Below, piece by piece: positions 49,434-59,912 of a stretch of DNA of 64,000 bases. Where the stretch lies: the NCBI GenBank assembly GCA_964504445.1, contig CAZDEO010000009.1, positions 1 to 64,000 on the forward strand, read 5' to 3'. This DNA is from JACSRF01 sp964504445. Lineage in GTDB: Bacteria; Chloroflexota; Anaerolineae; Promineifilales; Promineifilaceae. The notes beneath the pieces are model-generated. The model saw only the letters and a list, made by a program, of their open reading frames with translations, did not search any database and was not told the origin of the DNA. The translations under genes and the position numbers were made by a program. Every line of letters begins with the position of its first letter. The stretch's first letter is position 1.

Positions 49434-50681
49434 TCAGCATGAGGTAGCGCAGCCTGAGAAGTCTGGAGGGGTGCATTGGGCAATTCCCATCTGGCGAGTA
49501 GGGCGATGCCAAGAAAAATGGCACTGGTTACCACAAAAGTGCTGCGCAAACCCAACCAATAGGCTACGTGACCCTACCAATGTCGCAATAGCCCGCCCTG
49601 CAGCCACAATGGAATTGTCTAATCCGTAAACACTGCCCTTTTCACCTTGCTCTGTGTAGCGAGCGAGTAAAGCGCTGAGTGTGGGGATGATGCCCCCTGT
49701 AGCGGCCCCGGTAAGGGCTTGTAAAATGAGAATTTGCCAGGCAGCGTTAACGAAACTTTGTGGCATGTATAAGAGTCCGGCAGCTAGCGCGCTGTAGGTG
49801 AGAATGCGGCGATGCCCTAGTTTGTCACCCAGGTTGCCCAGATAAACGGCCGTCGCTGTTGCCGTGGCCGAGGAGACGCCCACCACCAATCCGGTTACTG
49901 TGTTTAGGCGGGAGGAGTCTATCATTAATGTTTGGATGAAAAGAGGGGCGATAGGCACCAGCACGGTACGCCCCAAATTTGACAGCAGGCGCAGCGTGAA
50001 GGTTAAGGGCACGCCTTCGCTGCCTAGCACGTGTTTCCAGTCGGCTAGCAAGCTGAGTTTTTGATTTGGCACAACTTGGAAGGGGATGAATTGTTCTTTG
50101 ACCCCAAAATGCACCATGATGCCGGCCAAGGCCAATAGTACGGCCGTAATCACAAAAGTTTCTTCGTAGCCAAAGGCGTCTGCAGTGAAGCCGCCTACCA
50201 ATGGGCCAATAGCTACGCCGGCCCACAGCCCTACCTGAATCATGCCCATGGCATAACCAGACCGCTCTCTAGGGGCTACAGACGCCACCAGTGCGTTAGC
50301 CGCCGATACGGTGCCGGTGATTAATCCCTGGATGCCACGCAGCAGCACTAACTGCTCGGCGGATTGCACGAAAGCCATGCCTAGCAAAATGATGGCGCCG
50401 CCAAACATGGCGCGTTGAACCATTAGTTTACGGCCGTAACGGTCGGCCAACGTACCCCAAATGGGTGAAGCGATCGCCATTGTAATAGCCTGGGCAGAAA
50501 ATACGGCCCCCGCCAAAAACTCTACGCTGAGCGAACTGCTGCTGCCTAACTGTTGCACATAGAGGGGCAAAAACGGAAAAATGTTGGAAAAACCAATAGC
50601 CGAGACTAGCTGGGCTAGAAACATGATATACAACGTACGCTGCCACGGCGCGATGTGGCTAAAAAAATGATGGCGCTTCAT
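49430..50681 (-). CDS. MFS multidrug-type transporter with frameshifted C-terminus
   Basis: Twelve-span major facilitator (414-415 residues). N-terminal YIMFLAQLVSAIGFSNIFPFLPLYVQQLG, the loop motif PIWGTLADRYGRKLMVQRAM (motif A) and VAPRERSGYAMGMIQVG mark the DHA1 drug-efflux family. In the native frame the last helix degenerates after AIATLVGSR into LLVGFAQHFCGNQCHF, with no hydrophobic pattern. Shifting by one base near 49566-49574 restores a normal end: AYWLGLRSTFVVTSAIFLG, IALLARWELPN, and a stop at 49430. So either the real gene is frameshifted or the sequence has a one-to-two-base error. Natural frame ends at 49434. Confidence 0.85.
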
Positions 50682-50766
50682 TTGGATTGCCTTTTGCTTG
50701 TGCGCTGCCTGCGCGACAAAAGATTGATGCTAGCATGATTTTGATAGTGGGCAAAAAAGGGGAAGC

Positions 50767-51300
50767 TCAAGAGAAGGTGCGGGGAAGTAGCGGGAGGAGC
50801 AGATAGGCTAATAGGGCTGCCAGTAACAAGATCAGGCCGATCAGTATGGCTGCTAAGCACCCTGCCATATTATCGGAACTGGCTGTAAGAAGGCGAAAAG
50901 TGCCCAGCCCTAGCGACAAAACGCCACTGATTGCCAAAAAACCGGCGGTGAATAGAATGATGCTGAAAAGTACCCGGTTGAAATCGGGATATAGTGTGCT
51001 AATTTGGCGCACGACGGCAAGACCAGAGAGCAAGACAAACCCCGCTATGAGCAGGCTAAATCCTCCGCTGAAAACCAATTTTAGACCAACGCCGGTGCGA
51101 TACCAGGTAATCTGCCACCGTTTCTTTTGATAGATGTGGCTGACAATGTAAACGGCCGTGCTTTCGTCTACCCCCTTGTAGATGAGATCTTGCTGCACCT
51201 TGGCGGCGCTTTCACCAGCCGCCAGGGCATTGTAAACAGCCGTTGCCAACTGGGTGGTTTCAAAATCCCGCTGCCGATTCAACTTTTGGGGATCGATCAT
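50767..51300 (-). CDS. uncharacterised membrane protein with N-terminal helical domain
   Basis: 177 residues. The first 65 form a soluble helical region (DFETTQLATAVYNALAAGESAAKVQQDLIYKGVDESTA) that resembles the short repeats of unrelated sensory proteins; three hydrophobic spans follow (LVFSGGFSLLIAGFVLLSGLAVV, VLFSIILFTAGFLAISGVLSL, and AAILIGLILLLAALLAYLLLP). No catalytic motif. The ATG at 51300 is the only good start, with no Shine-Dalgarno site. It is a lone gene between the MFS transporter and a disulfide reductase. I do not recognise the family. Confidence 0.65.
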   Translation of the reverse strand: MIDPQKLNRQRDFETTQLATAVYNALAAGESAAKVQQDLIYKGVDESTAVYIVSHIYQKKRWQITWYRTGVGLKLVFSGGFSLLIAGFVLLSGLAVVRQISTLYPDFNRVLFSIILFTAGFLAISGVLSLGLGTFRLLTASSDNMAGCLAAILIGLILLLAALLAYLLLPLLPRTFS

Positions 51301-51436
51301 AGTCTTGCTACTTGGGAGATTGGTGTCAATGTAGAATGTCTGGCAAAATCTGTCAATAGGTAGGATTATCTAAAGACGGTCATGGGCAACGGCCGTATCT
51401 TATTTTGGACGTAACTTTTTTGGAGAGGAGCACCCG

Positions 51437-52525
51437 ATGAACTACCAAGATCCGTTTTCTACCCAAGTTATTATCATTGGCGCTGGCCCCATTGGCATTG
51501 AATTGGCCATTGCCTTACAACGCCAAAATGTGCCCAATATTTTATTGGAAGCTAACCAGGTTGGGGATGCTTTTACACAGTGGCCACCTAATACCAGCTT
51601 TTTCAGCTCACCAGAACACGTGGCTTTGGCTGGCGTACCGGTGCAAACTATCGATCAGCAGCCCATTACTGGCGAGACTTACCTGGCTTATTTGCGCATG
51701 CTGGTAGAAATGTTTGACCTGAACGTGCGTGTGTATGAGCCGGTAACGGCCGTGCAGCGCCTTAAAACCCATTTCAGCATACACACCCAGCATCGCAGCG
51801 GCCAACGCACCTACCACGCCACCCAAGTCGTTTTCGCTACAGGAGGCATGGCAACCCCGCGCCTCCTCAATATTCCTGGTGAATCATTACCCCACGTCAC
51901 CCATTACTTCCCCGGCCCGCACCCTTATTTTCGCACGAAAGTGCTGGTGGTTGGTGGCAAAAACTCGGCCATAGAGGCCGCCCTGCGCTGCTGGCGTGGG
52001 GGGGCAACCCAAGTTGCCCTCAGCTACCGGCGCCCAGCCCTTGATATGGAGCGCATAAAACCTCATCTGGCCCTGGATATGGGCGATCGATTGCAAAAGC
52101 AAGAAATTCTCTTCTATCCCGCTACAATTCCAGTAGAAATTACAGCCACCCACGTCACCCTGGCCACGACCCAGGATGACTTGACGCCTAACGGGCACAC
52201 ATTTACTCATGAGGCGGATTTTGTTATTTTGGCAACCGGATTCCAGGCTGATATGACCCTGTTTGCCCAGGCCGGCGTTTCCTTGCGTGGCACAGCCCAG
52301 GTTCCCGAATTCAATGAACAAACCATGGAAACCAACGTACCTGGGCTTTATGTCGCCGGTACTGCCGCTGGTGGAACCCAAGAACGTTTCAAGCTATTTA
52401 TTTCTACTACCCACCATCACGTGGACAAGATTGTCAGGCATATCACAGGCAACCCACCGGGACCCTTGGGTACTGTGACTGGGCGAAATAATGCGGTAAC
52501 ATTTGCAGAAGTGAAAGCCAATTGA
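51437..52525 (+). CDS. YpdA-like FAD/NAD(P)-dependent disulfide reductase
   Basis: 362 residues, thioredoxin-reductase superfamily. Two dinucleotide-binding motifs: FAD site VIIIGAGPIGIELAIAL near the N-terminus and NADPH site VLVVGGKNSAIEAALRCW near residue 172; ILATGF and GLYVAGTAAGG complete the FAD domain. The redox CxxC of true thioredoxin reductase is absent, as in YpdA/Bdr, which reduces bacillithiol disulfide in Firmicutes. Whether this organism makes bacillithiol is unknown. GGAGAGGAG precedes the ATG. It is followed by the hybrid kinase after 74 bases. Confidence 0.87.
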   Translation: MNYQDPFSTQVIIIGAGPIGIELAIALQRQNVPNILLEANQVGDAFTQWPPNTSFFSSPEHVALAGVPVQTIDQQPITGETYLAYLRMLVEMFDLNVRVYEPVTAVQRLKTHFSIHTQHRSGQRTYHATQVVFATGGMATPRLLNIPGESLPHVTHYFPGPHPYFRTKVLVVGGKNSAIEAALRCWRGGATQVALSYRRPALDMERIKPHLALDMGDRLQKQEILFYPATIPVEITATHVTLATTQDDLTPNGHTFTHEADFVILATGFQADMTLFAQAGVSLRGTAQVPEFNEQTMETNVPGLYVAGTAAGGTQERFKLFISTTHHHVDKIVRHITGNPPGPLGTVTGRNNAVTFAEVKAN

Positions 52526-52599
52526 ACGTGACGGATTAGCCAATTGGCTGGGAGGCATATCATAGGGATGAAACGGCCGTCAGGATTGAGGAAAGAACC

Positions 52600-55500
52600 A
52601 TGGACAATAGCCTAAACCATGAAACGCCCAAGAAAGAGCGTATATACAACCTGAATCAAACGGTGGCTCAAACATGGCGCGACGATCTCCATCGCGGGTT
52701 AGCCCTTGCCCAAGAAGCCTACGATCTGGCGATGAGCGAACCAGACTATCCTCAAGGAGTAGCTGATGCTCAACTCAACCTCGGTCGCATCCACTATCGG
52801 TTAGCCCAATACACCCAGGGGCAGGCCCACCTTCTCCAGGCGTTAAAAAAGTACCAGGAAATTCAAAACCCTATAGGTGAGGCGCATGCCTGGACAGGGC
52901 TAGGCCTTATTCATTGGCGTTTGGCCGATTACCCCACCGCGTCCGACTATCACATCAAAGCTTTGCAGATTTTTCGTGCTGAAGAAGAGACTGAAGGAGA
53001 AGCTATTGCGTTATCTCACTTGGGTTTAGTCTATGGATTAACCCAAGATACTCAGGCGGCTCTGACCACATACAAGCAGCTTTTGGCAATCCATCAAGCA
53101 TCAGGCAATCGTCAAAACGAAGGATTTGCCCTCAACAATTTAGCCATGGCATACTGCCAATCTGGTAACCTGGAACAAGCCCGTGCCTGCATCTTGCAAA
53201 GCCTGCAAATAGCCAGGGAAGAAAACAACGATGCCCTAGAAGTCGTGGCATCAGACACATATGGGACGATTCTTTTGGCCCAGGGGGAGGCGGAACAAGC
53301 GCTAACACATTTTCAGCACAGCGCCCATCTGGCAAACGAGAAAGGATATCGACATGATGAATTGTCTGCCTTGCTAAACATTGGGCGGGCCTTTGCTGCC
53401 CAAAATCAAGTAAATCAGGCTTTGCAAGCCTGGCAGCGGGTATTGGAAATTGGCGCATCTTTAGGCGCAAAAGATGATCTGCGAAAGTGCCACCACCAGA
53501 TGGCTAAATTTTTTAAACATCAAGGGGACCTGGCTGCCGCTCTGACCCATTATGAACAATTCCACGAATTGGATAGATTGATTTTTAATGAAACGGCCGA
53601 TATGCGCCAAAAAACTCTTGAGGTTTCTTACGAAGTTCAGGCGGCCCAACAGAAAAACCTGCTGTTAGAAAAGGAAATAGCTGAAAGACGGCAAGTGGAA
53701 GAGGCGTTGCGGGCTAGCCAAGAAAGCTTGCATACGCTAATTCAAGCATCACCAGACAGCATCTATTTTAAAGATGGCCAAGGGCGCTGGTTAGTAGCCA
53801 ATCAGGCGGGATTGAATGCTTTTCAGATGCAAGGCCTGGCCTATAGAGGGAAAACGGATGCAGAACTGGCCAGGGATACCCCCTTTTTTAGTGAAGCTTT
53901 GCTTCATTGTGTGCGTACTGATGAAGAAACCTGGCGCGTGGCGCACACAACCCGCGCCACGGAAACCATTCCGCAGCCCGATGGTACGGCACTGATTTTT
54001 GATGTTATTAAAGTGCCTTTGTTTAATGAGGATGGAAGCCGCCGGGGTTTGGTGATAATTGGTCGGGATGTGACGGCGCAAATGGAGGCGGAAACGGCCG
54101 TGCGCCATAGAGAGCAAGAGCAACGTTCCTTATACAACATGGTACGGCTCATGTGTGACAACGTGCCAGACTTGATTTGGGCCAAAGATTTGAACGGCCG
54201 TTACCTGTTCACCAACCAGGCCACCTGCGACAAACTCCTCAATGCCCATGATACCTCCGAACCCATTGGCAAAACCGACCACTACTTCATGCAGCGCGAA
54301 CGTGCCACAAACCCGGATGACCCCCAATGGTATACCTTTGGCGAAATATGCGTCAGTTCAGACGAAATTGTGCTGCAAGACAAACAAGCCCAGCGTTTTG
54401 ACGAATACGGTAATGTTCAAGGCCAATTTCTTTATCTAGACGTGTACAAAGCCCCCTTTTGGAACGAGGAAGGCGTACTGATAGGCACCGTAGGCTGCGG
54501 GAGGGTTGTCACCGAAGAAAAAAAACGCGAGATTGATAACCACCAGATGGCCAAAGCTCTCCAGGCCAGCGAAGAGCGCCTCCGGCTAATGGTTCAGCAT
54601 ATGCCGGTCATGATGGATGCTCTGGATGCCCAGGGTAATATCGTTTTTTGGAATGAAGAATGCGAGCGCGTAACCGGCTACAGCGCCGCAGAAATCATCA
54701 ACAACCCCCAGGCGATGACCTTGCTCTATCCTGACGAAAACTACCGGCAGCAAATGCTTCAAGAATGGGCCACCAGAGGGAATCATTACCGCAACTGGGA
54801 ATGGGAGCTTACATGTAAAGATGGCACCCAAAAAACCATATCCTGGTCCAATGTTTCTGAACGTTTCCCGCTACCCGGCTGGGTTTCTTGGGGTATAGGC
54901 GTGGATGTGTCTGAACGCCAGCGGGCAGAAACTGCTTTACGCCAGGCACAAAAAACGGAAAGCCTGGGTGTTTTAGCCGGGGGCGTAGCCCACGACTTTA
55001 ACAACTTGTTGGTGGCTATGTTAGGTCAGATGTCCCTCGCCATGGTTAAGCTGCGCCCTGAGCACCAGGCCTGGGGGCATGTAGAAAAAGCCGTTAAAGC
55101 TGCAGAACGGGCAGCAGACCTGACGCAAAAGATGCTGGCTTATTCAGGACGAGGCCATTTTGCAATTCAATCGCTTGATTTAAATGCGCTGATTGCCGAA
55201 AATTTACACCTGTTTCAGGCCAGCATCCCCAAAAACGTTCGTTTAGATTCAGCGCTTTTACCTGATCTCCCATTAATCGAAGCAGATGCCGGCCAGATGC
55301 AGCAGGTTATCATGAACTTGATCATTAACGCCGCGGAGGCCATTGGCGAACAACCTGGTCAGGTGCTTGTGTCTACCGGCGAGGAAAAAATTGATGAGGA
55401 ACAAGATGAAAAATGGCGATATACGGGCCAAACCCTCGTCCCTGGTAACTATGTCTTTTTAGAAGTACGCGATGACGGAAAGGGGATGGATGAAAATACG

Positions 55501-56103
55501 CTAGCTAGCATTTTTGATCCTTTCTTTACGACCAAAGAGTCTGGTCATGGGTTGGGATTGGCCGCCGTGTTAGGCATCATGCGCGGACATCAAGGTGGAA
55601 TTCACGTCGTCAGCGAGCCAGACAAGGGCACTACTTTTAGGCTGTTATTCCCGGCTAGCCAGATGGCAAAACTGAAAGCGGTAGAGGAAACGGCCGTTTC
55701 TGCCCCACCCCAGATCACAGCCTATGTCCTCGTTATCGACGATGAAGAACCCGTATGCCAGGCAATTACCGACATTCTCGCCCTGATCAATGTCAAAACC
55801 TTCACTGCCCCGGACGGCCCCATCGGGCTGGAAATATATCAAAACCACATGGCTAACATAAACCTCGTGATCCTCGATCTCTCCATGCCCGGCATGAGCG
55901 GCGAAGAAACCTTTGAGAAGCTGCGCCAACTTAATCCCAACGTATCCGTTTTACTTTCTTCCGGCTATAATCAGGCCGAAGCAACCCGCGGGTTTGTTGG
56001 TCAGGGCCTGGCGGGCTTCATTCAAAAACCATACAGTGCCTCAGACCTGATCGATAAAGTCTCACAATTGCTGACTAACGTTCAGCCAATCTCTAACCCA
56101 TAA
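52600..56103 (+). CDS. hybrid sensor histidine kinase with TPR, three PAS, kinase and receiver domains
   Basis: 1167 residues, cytoplasmic (no membrane spans). Order: about seven TPR repeats (20-330; for example GEAHAWTGLGLIHWRLADY), coiled coil (335-375), PAS 1 (375-500, SPDSIYFKDGQGRWLVANQAG), PAS 2 (510-650), PAS 3 (660-785, VFWNEECERVTGYSAAEI), phospho-acceptor His 798 in VAHDFNNLLVAM, ATPase domain with N box NLIINAAEAIGE and G boxes DDGKGMDE and SGHGLGLAAV, and a C-terminal receiver with acceptor Asp 1093 (VILDLSMPG) and Lys in FIQKPYS. A DFNNLL H-box is typical of complex hybrid kinases. It could sense a soluble ligand or partner through TPR and PAS, then relay to the response regulator at 48981 or others. 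Confidence 0.95.
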   Translation: MDNSLNHETPKKERIYNLNQTVAQTWRDDLHRGLALAQEAYDLAMSEPDYPQGVADAQLNLGRIHYRLAQYTQGQAHLLQALKKYQEIQNPIGEAHAWTGLGLIHWRLADYPTASDYHIKALQIFRAEEETEGEAIALSHLGLVYGLTQDTQAALTTYKQLLAIHQASGNRQNEGFALNNLAMAYCQSGNLEQARACILQSLQIAREENNDALEVVASDTYGTILLAQGEAEQALTHFQHSAHLANEKGYRHDELSALLNIGRAFAAQNQVNQALQAWQRVLEIGASLGAKDDLRKCHHQMAKFFKHQGDLAAALTHYEQFHELDRLIFNETADMRQKTLEVSYEVQAAQQKNLLLEKEIAERRQVEEALRASQESLHTLIQASPDSIYFKDGQGRWLVANQAGLNAFQMQGLAYRGKTDAELARDTPFFSEALLHCVRTDEETWRVAHTTRATETIPQPDGTALIFDVIKVPLFNEDGSRRGLVIIGRDVTAQMEAETAVRHREQEQRSLYNMVRLMCDNVPDLIWAKDLNGRYLFTNQATCDKLLNAHDTSEPIGKTDHYFMQRERATNPDDPQWYTFGEICVSSDEIVLQDKQAQRFDEYGNVQGQFLYLDVYKAPFWNEEGVLIGTVGCGRVVTEEKKREIDNHQMAKALQASEERLRLMVQHMPVMMDALDAQGNIVFWNEECERVTGYSAAEIINNPQAMTLLYPDENYRQQMLQEWATRGNHYRNWEWELTCKDGTQKTISWSNVSERFPLPGWVSWGIGVDVSERQRAETALRQAQKTESLGVLAGGVAHDFNNLLVAMLGQMSLAMVKLRPEHQAWGHVEKAVKAAERAADLTQKMLAYSGRGHFAIQSLDLNALIAENLHLFQASIPKNVRLDSALLPDLPLIEADAGQMQQVIMNLIINAAEAIGEQPGQVLVSTGEEKIDEEQDEKWRYTGQTLVPGNYVFLEVRDDGKGMDENTLASIFDPFFTTKESGHGLGLAAVLGIMRGHQGGIHVVSEPDKGTTFRLLFPASQMAKLKAVEETAVSAPPQITAYVLVIDDEEPVCQAITDILALINVKTFTAPDGPIGLEIYQNHMANINLVILDLSMPGMSGEETFEKLRQLNPNVSVLLSSGYNQAEATRGFVGQGLAGFIQKPYSASDLIDKVSQLLTNVQPISNP

Positions 56104-56145
56104 ACTGCAGCCCTGGGGTTTGGTCCAACGTCTGTTCCCCTGCCA

Positions 56146-59100
56146 TCACCCGGACCGGATAGTGGCGAGCGTGTCTAGCCGAATCTTTACCGTCTGGCTG
56201 GCTGCCAGTTCCAGGTTCAATGCCGTTAGTTCGGCTTCTTCAACTTCTGGTTCCCCGGTCAGTTTGGCCTTTTCCGCCTCCAACTGCCGAATTTTCACCG
56301 CCTGAATTGCCCTGGATTCTTCCAAAACGGCTGGTTGATACCTATCCATCTCTTGCAAAATTTGCTGGTAGGCGGTGGCTGCACGCCGTTCAGGAATTGC
56401 TTCCGTCTCCGGCGCATCCCTTTCTCCTAGGAATTGCTGGAATACCCCGCGGTCAATTTGGCAGGTTAAAGAAAGGTTGTTTTCCTGAACAAAGAACTGC
56501 GGCAGCCCCCACAGGCCAAAGCAGTGGTTGCCCTGGTTGTCCGTCACGGAATTCATCAACGCTAAAGCCAAGCAAGAGAAATAACAACGGCCCAGGGATT
56601 CTTTGAAAATATTGCCGGAGATACGTGACCGCAACCCGCCGATGATGCCATTAGCCAGCATATAATCATTGGCCAGCAGCATCGCGTCCATCTGATTATC
56701 GTGGCAGGCTACGTCATCTAAGGAGATGATGTAAACAGCTCCTGCCGCCAGTTCCAGTTCTGGGCGCAGCAGGTTAAAGGTAACCTGGTTATCATTGAAC
56801 AGGACCGTTCCGCTTAGACTGAGTTCTTCCAGGTTGAAATTGGCCAGAGTGGTATGCAAAGCGCCAGCGCTGGCTGCAGAGCGCTGGGCCTGCTCGGTTG
56901 CTAGATGCAAAAAGCCCTGGAATAAGCCGATTAACTCGTCGGCGATGCCCACGTTGACAATTTGCACGACGCCCAAGAGCTGGATGCCGGGCTGCTCATT
57001 GCCATCATCCCCGATCACGGTTACGGGAATAGCGCCCTGACTAGTAAACTGATTGTCAGAAACGGTCATGTCGCCATAGCCGCGGATTTGCAGGGCGGGT
57101 CCGCGGGGCACAATGATGGTGTTGGCGTGAATTTTGGCCGCGGGGTAGCCATCGGGTAGGGTCAGGGTGCGCTCTTTGTCTAGTTGCAGATGGAACGGCC
57201 GTACCGCCGCATTCCGCACAATAATACCCCCTTGCCGGCCTGTCGCCCTTTGCCCCACGCGGGGTGATCCATTATGCAAAATGCGGTTGTGGCTGATTTC
57301 CAGCCCCTCACTTTGGAAAATATAGATTCCGGCAATTGGCGCTGCCGCTTCCTCATCTTCCACCCTCTCTAAAATGGGCTGCAAGTAGCGCAGGTTGTTA
57401 GTCAATAATGATTTCTCGCCAATGACGCGCCGGGAAACGGCCGTTCTCACCTCAGAAGCTGGGGCAATTTTCTGAGCCATTCTAGCCACAGCTCGTTCTG
57501 GAACCCTGCCCTCTTCTGGACGCGGTATCGGTGTACCAGGCCGGGAAGGGACTTCAGTCGGCCCGCAATTTTCAATCAGATTGCCGGTAATATGCAAATG
57601 CTTGCCCCCAGCCAATACAATGCCACCCGCCACGGAACGGCCGTCGTCTACCAGCGCACCGCCAGCACACCCTACAATCTCGTTGTCCCGAATGGTCAAA
57701 AAATCTGTTGCCAACAGGGAAGACGGTTTATCCAGATTGGGTATTCCCTCCACAGAAATGCCCGATCCTGCCATTCGCGAAATATGGTTTCCACCTATCA
57801 CAACCTGGCGCAGCGGGGCAGCCACCTGCGCCTCCCGAATATTGTGCGAAAAACCGTCCCGCGGTTGATCCTTTTCTGGCATAGCGCGGAAGCTAATGCC
57901 ATGCCACAAGCCATCTGTCAGGTCATTGCCCTCCACAGCTACGTCGCGGCTGCCTCCCCACACAGAGATGCCGCCCCAAATCAGATTTTCCCGCACAATT
58001 AACCGCTGGCACAGCCCCGACAGCCCGGTCAGGCCACCCGTCTCCAACACATTCCCCTCCACCTTAACTTGCCGGCAGCGTTCCAGCACCACCGCGCCCA
58101 TATCATTCTTCGGGTTAAAAGGTTCCCGGTCTCCATTTTCAGGTATGCGGCTGACAATGTGATTGCCCTTCACGTACAGCTCCCGCGTGCGGTCTGCAGC
58201 CACCGCCACAGCCCCAAAATCAATGTGGCAGCCGAGATTTTCCAATCTCACGCCCAAACAATCTCGGATAACGATAGCCGGTTTCGATGTTCTAACCCTG
58301 AGCCAGGTGTGGGGCAGGCAACCTGTCAGGGTGACATTCACCCGGCTGCGCAAGAGAATCGGCCGTTCCAGAATATATTCCCCTGGCAAAATGCAAACCC
58401 GTCCTCCTTCTGTAGGCAAATGGTCTACAGCCTGCTGAATGTCCTTAAACATGCCATGGCTGTGCACGCCATCGCCCACCGTCACCGTGCAACAGCTCTC
58501 GCGCAGGGCCGTTAGCGGGGGGAATAGGTTTCGGCAGTCATGAATGATGGGCTGCCACCGCCGCCGTGGTTCTGGCACGACGGGTGGTTCCTCTTCGTCC
58601 AGTTTGCGCATGTAAGCCAGCAGCAGTTCCAGTTCCTGCTCTTCATCCTCAGCGCGCAAGCCTCTTTCATTGGCAGCAGCTCTTACTCCCCCTTCAGCCT
58701 GCGGCAGCTCTTCCGTTTGCTGCCAATGAATGAGGGCCAGGCGGCAGTAATGGTGTTCAATACCCTGGGGTGGCGCATCATCCAAAACCTCAATGTCCCC
58801 AGACGCCGTCCGTGCGGCAAAGGTCCAAAAGTCGCCAGTGATGTGCGGGCCACCATCAAAGCGCACCTGTACACCATCTTCCAGGTTGAAGGTAGCAGCC
58901 GTGATGGGAATCGGCGCGCTGGGCTGGTCCCAACGGCGCACTTTGGCGTGACGGCCAACCTGGTACCCGCTAATAGCCTGGCTGAGGGTCAGCTTACGCT
59001 GGGCTTCGTCAAGATCGACAATTTGCGCCATGGTTCCCGGCGTTCCCGCTAGCTCACTAGCGTCATCCAGCACCTCTATCCAATCGCCCACGTGTAAGGC

Positions 59101-59892
59101 CAGTACCTGGTCTCGCCCAATACGCTGCACAATGAGTTCCTTGGGTTTGCCGGCCACAAACTCGGCTACGGCAAAGACCACGGCGCCATTGTCGCGTGAC
59201 CATTTGAAGGTTGGTTGGCCCGTGTCGCTGCCGTCATGAATTTCCACGCGGTAGAGACGGTTTTCCAGCCCACGGTATCCGCCTCCGGGGTTGATCAGGC
59301 AGGGATCGTCGGCGTCAGGGACAACCACGGTCTGGCTGCTGAGGCGACCGCGTAAATGCAAAGGCGGCAGCGGTGGCCAGGGGTCAAACTGGTCAGCGCA
59401 GTGTTGCTCCTCCACGCCGGGGCGTATTTTTACTTGCCAGATGGTTTGCAGGCGGGTGGTAGTGTCGGCGCCACCCAGGGCTTTTTCCAGCAGGTCAGGG
59501 TCTTCCAGGGCGGTTATGTGCCGCCGCCACACGTCCAGATAAACCAGGTCGTAACGGCCGTTTTCCGGCGCAATAGGCGGCGGGTCCAGGTAGTACGGCT
59601 GCTCGCCGTAGGTGGTGCCCTTCGTCTCACACAACATGCCATCCACATACATGCGCCCCGCCGTCAGCGTCAAATCCGAGGAATCGGCCGTCACCCCCAC
59701 GCCAAAACCGGCGTGATCAATTGGCGCACCGCACCGCCCAATGATATCTGTGGCCCGGGTTTCATCCAGATAAGTTTGTATGCCGCCGGCCTCATTCCAA
59801 TCTGCGTCCAGGTCTACCCGGCCTTGCTGCTTCAGCACCTGCGCATATTGCTTGTCTGGGTCAAACGTGAAGCGTGTAAAATCACCTTTCAT
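56146..59892 (-). CDS. large beta-helix tail protein (DUF6519-type) of a contractile injection system
   Basis: 1248 residues. The N-terminus KGDFTRFTFDPDKQYAQVLKQ with RVDLDADWNE matches proteins found at the end of extracellular contractile-injection and phage-tail-like operons (DUF6519). Residues about 495-1100 are a right-handed parallel beta-helix with many N-x-I/V-x-G-N turns (VEGNVLETGGLTG, VRENLIWGGISVWGG, VEGNDLTDG, IRDNEIVGCAGG, ISHNRILHNG). The C-terminus has a coiled coil (KIRQLEAEKAKL). It could serve as a tail fibre, receptor binder or spike-associated scaffold. GGGAGG seven bases before the ATG at 59892. Last gene of the operon, downstream of the tail protein I gene. Confidence 0.85.
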   Translation of the reverse strand: MKGDFTRFTFDPDKQYAQVLKQQGRVDLDADWNEAGGIQTYLDETRATDIIGRCGAPIDHAGFGVGVTADSSDLTLTAGRMYVDGMLCETKGTTYGEQPYYLDPPPIAPENGRYDLVYLDVWRRHITALEDPDLLEKALGGADTTTRLQTIWQVKIRPGVEEQHCADQFDPWPPLPPLHLRGRLSSQTVVVPDADDPCLINPGGGYRGLENRLYRVEIHDGSDTGQPTFKWSRDNGAVVFAVAEFVAGKPKELIVQRIGRDQVLALHVGDWIEVLDDASELAGTPGTMAQIVDLDEAQRKLTLSQAISGYQVGRHAKVRRWDQPSAPIPITAATFNLEDGVQVRFDGGPHITGDFWTFAARTASGDIEVLDDAPPQGIEHHYCRLALIHWQQTEELPQAEGGVRAAANERGLRAEDEEQELELLLAYMRKLDEEEPPVVPEPRRRWQPIIHDCRNLFPPLTALRESCCTVTVGDGVHSHGMFKDIQQAVDHLPTEGGRVCILPGEYILERPILLRSRVNVTLTGCLPHTWLRVRTSKPAIVIRDCLGVRLENLGCHIDFGAVAVAADRTRELYVKGNHIVSRIPENGDREPFNPKNDMGAVVLERCRQVKVEGNVLETGGLTGLSGLCQRLIVRENLIWGGISVWGGSRDVAVEGNDLTDGLWHGISFRAMPEKDQPRDGFSHNIREAQVAAPLRQVVIGGNHISRMAGSGISVEGIPNLDKPSSLLATDFLTIRDNEIVGCAGGALVDDGRSVAGGIVLAGGKHLHITGNLIENCGPTEVPSRPGTPIPRPEEGRVPERAVARMAQKIAPASEVRTAVSRRVIGEKSLLTNNLRYLQPILERVEDEEAAAPIAGIYIFQSEGLEISHNRILHNGSPRVGQRATGRQGGIIVRNAAVRPFHLQLDKERTLTLPDGYPAAKIHANTIIVPRGPALQIRGYGDMTVSDNQFTSQGAIPVTVIGDDGNEQPGIQLLGVVQIVNVGIADELIGLFQGFLHLATEQAQRSAASAGALHTTLANFNLEELSLSGTVLFNDNQVTFNLLRPELELAAGAVYIISLDDVACHDNQMDAMLLANDYMLANGIIGGLRSRISGNIFKESLGRCYFSCLALALMNSVTDNQGNHCFGLWGLPQFFVQENNLSLTCQIDRGVFQQFLGERDAPETEAIPERRAATAYQQILQEMDRYQPAVLEESRAIQAVKIRQLEAEKAKLTGEPEVEEAELTALNLELAASQTVKIRLDTLATIRSG

Positions 59893-59912
59893 GATGGTGC
59901 CTCCCATCTCTT

